From Ferrovum sp. (GTDB taxonomy: Bacteria > Pseudomonadota > Gammaproteobacteria > Burkholderiales > Ferrovaceae): DNA of 22,672 bases. Positions 22,596 through 22,672 of this stretch are shown here, one piece after another. A model generated the notes under the pieces. That model was not told the origin of the DNA, ran no database searches, and saw nothing but the letters and a program-made list of their open reading frames with translations. Position 1 is the stretch's first letter. Each line of letters begins with the position of its first letter. The stretch lies in the NCBI GenBank assembly GCA_027450105.1, contig DAIDKJ010000005.1:1-22672 (forward strand), in the 5' to 3' direction. The translations under genes were made by a program, and so were the position numbers.

Positions 22596-22672
22596 TATGG
22601 TGGGTTTGGCAATTCGCCTATACCTTACACCTTGGGATGACCCAGCGTCAGAATCTGTTTTGGACAAGAGTG
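22596..22672. repeat. Terminal direct repeat, right copy (77 bp)
   Basis: Identical to 1-77. It begins nine bases upstream of the transposase AAGGAG and so is IS leader sequence. It contains a short inverted repeat: AGGTAT at 22594-22599 (the first two bases precede the repeat) and ATACCT about 20 bases further on. Confidence 0.95.

Noticed and set aside
1..22672. Plasmid interpretation
   Set aside because: No replication, partition or mobilisation gene is visible, and the signalling genes look chromosomal; the terminal overlap alone does not prove a plasmid.
1..22672. CRISPR array, tRNA or rRNA genes
   Set aside because: No regularly spaced direct repeats and no tRNA- or rRNA-like sequence was found on either strand.

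Overview
The window looks like a fragment of a Gram-negative, probably betaproteobacterial genome. Support for this comes from an outer-membrane beta-barrel protein ending in Phe, a FecR-type periplasmic protein, a CHASE2 adenylate cyclase, a GAF/HD-GYP c-di-GMP phosphodiesterase and a class II cyclic-nucleotide phosphodiesterase. Base composition is moderate throughout and AGGAG-like ribosome binding sites are frequent. No replication, partition, conjugation or phage genes are seen. The first and last 77 bases are identical, so the contig either closes on itself (unique length 22595) or starts and ends on the same short repeat belonging to an insertion sequence.

Left part (1-6640): a terminator-like hairpin, a truncated YafQ-type toxin running directly into a metalloprotease gene (513-2204, +), a secreted beta-propeller protein (-), a small DUF4160-DUF2442 gene pair (+), a second metalloprotease (4807-6246, -) and an IS110-family transposase remnant. 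Middle (6639-11675, -): a 1011-residue metalloprotease with four 79-residue repeats, then a 638-residue paralogue whose N-terminal domain resembles a trypsin-like fold without its catalytic residues. All four large proteins lack a signal peptide and share a C-terminal module of about 185 residues. It consists of a small beta part followed by a DUF4214-like helical part ending near Tyr/Phe-hydrophobic-Pro-Ala. This suggests secreted, probably type I exported, modular surface or extracellular proteins. No exporter is encoded here.

Right part (11883-21385): a polytopic GT-C-like membrane protein, a class II cAMP phosphodiesterase and a CHASE2 adenylate cyclase (all -), then a divergent GAF/HD-GYP protein (+). 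An operon of a TPR/outer-membrane barrel protein followed by a FecR-domain protein (-) ends convergently with HD-GYP. I read this as an envelope-sensing and second-messenger block in which cAMP is made and degraded by neighbouring genes and c-di-GMP is degraded by a third. A link to the secreted protein array is inference from proximity only. The right end is a doubly broken IS4-family transposase. Its lost 3' end is replaced by sequence carrying a GGGGTCAGACCCC palindrome and a good sigma-70-type promoter with a ten-base A/T homopolymer in its spacer, which faces the TPR-FecR operon.
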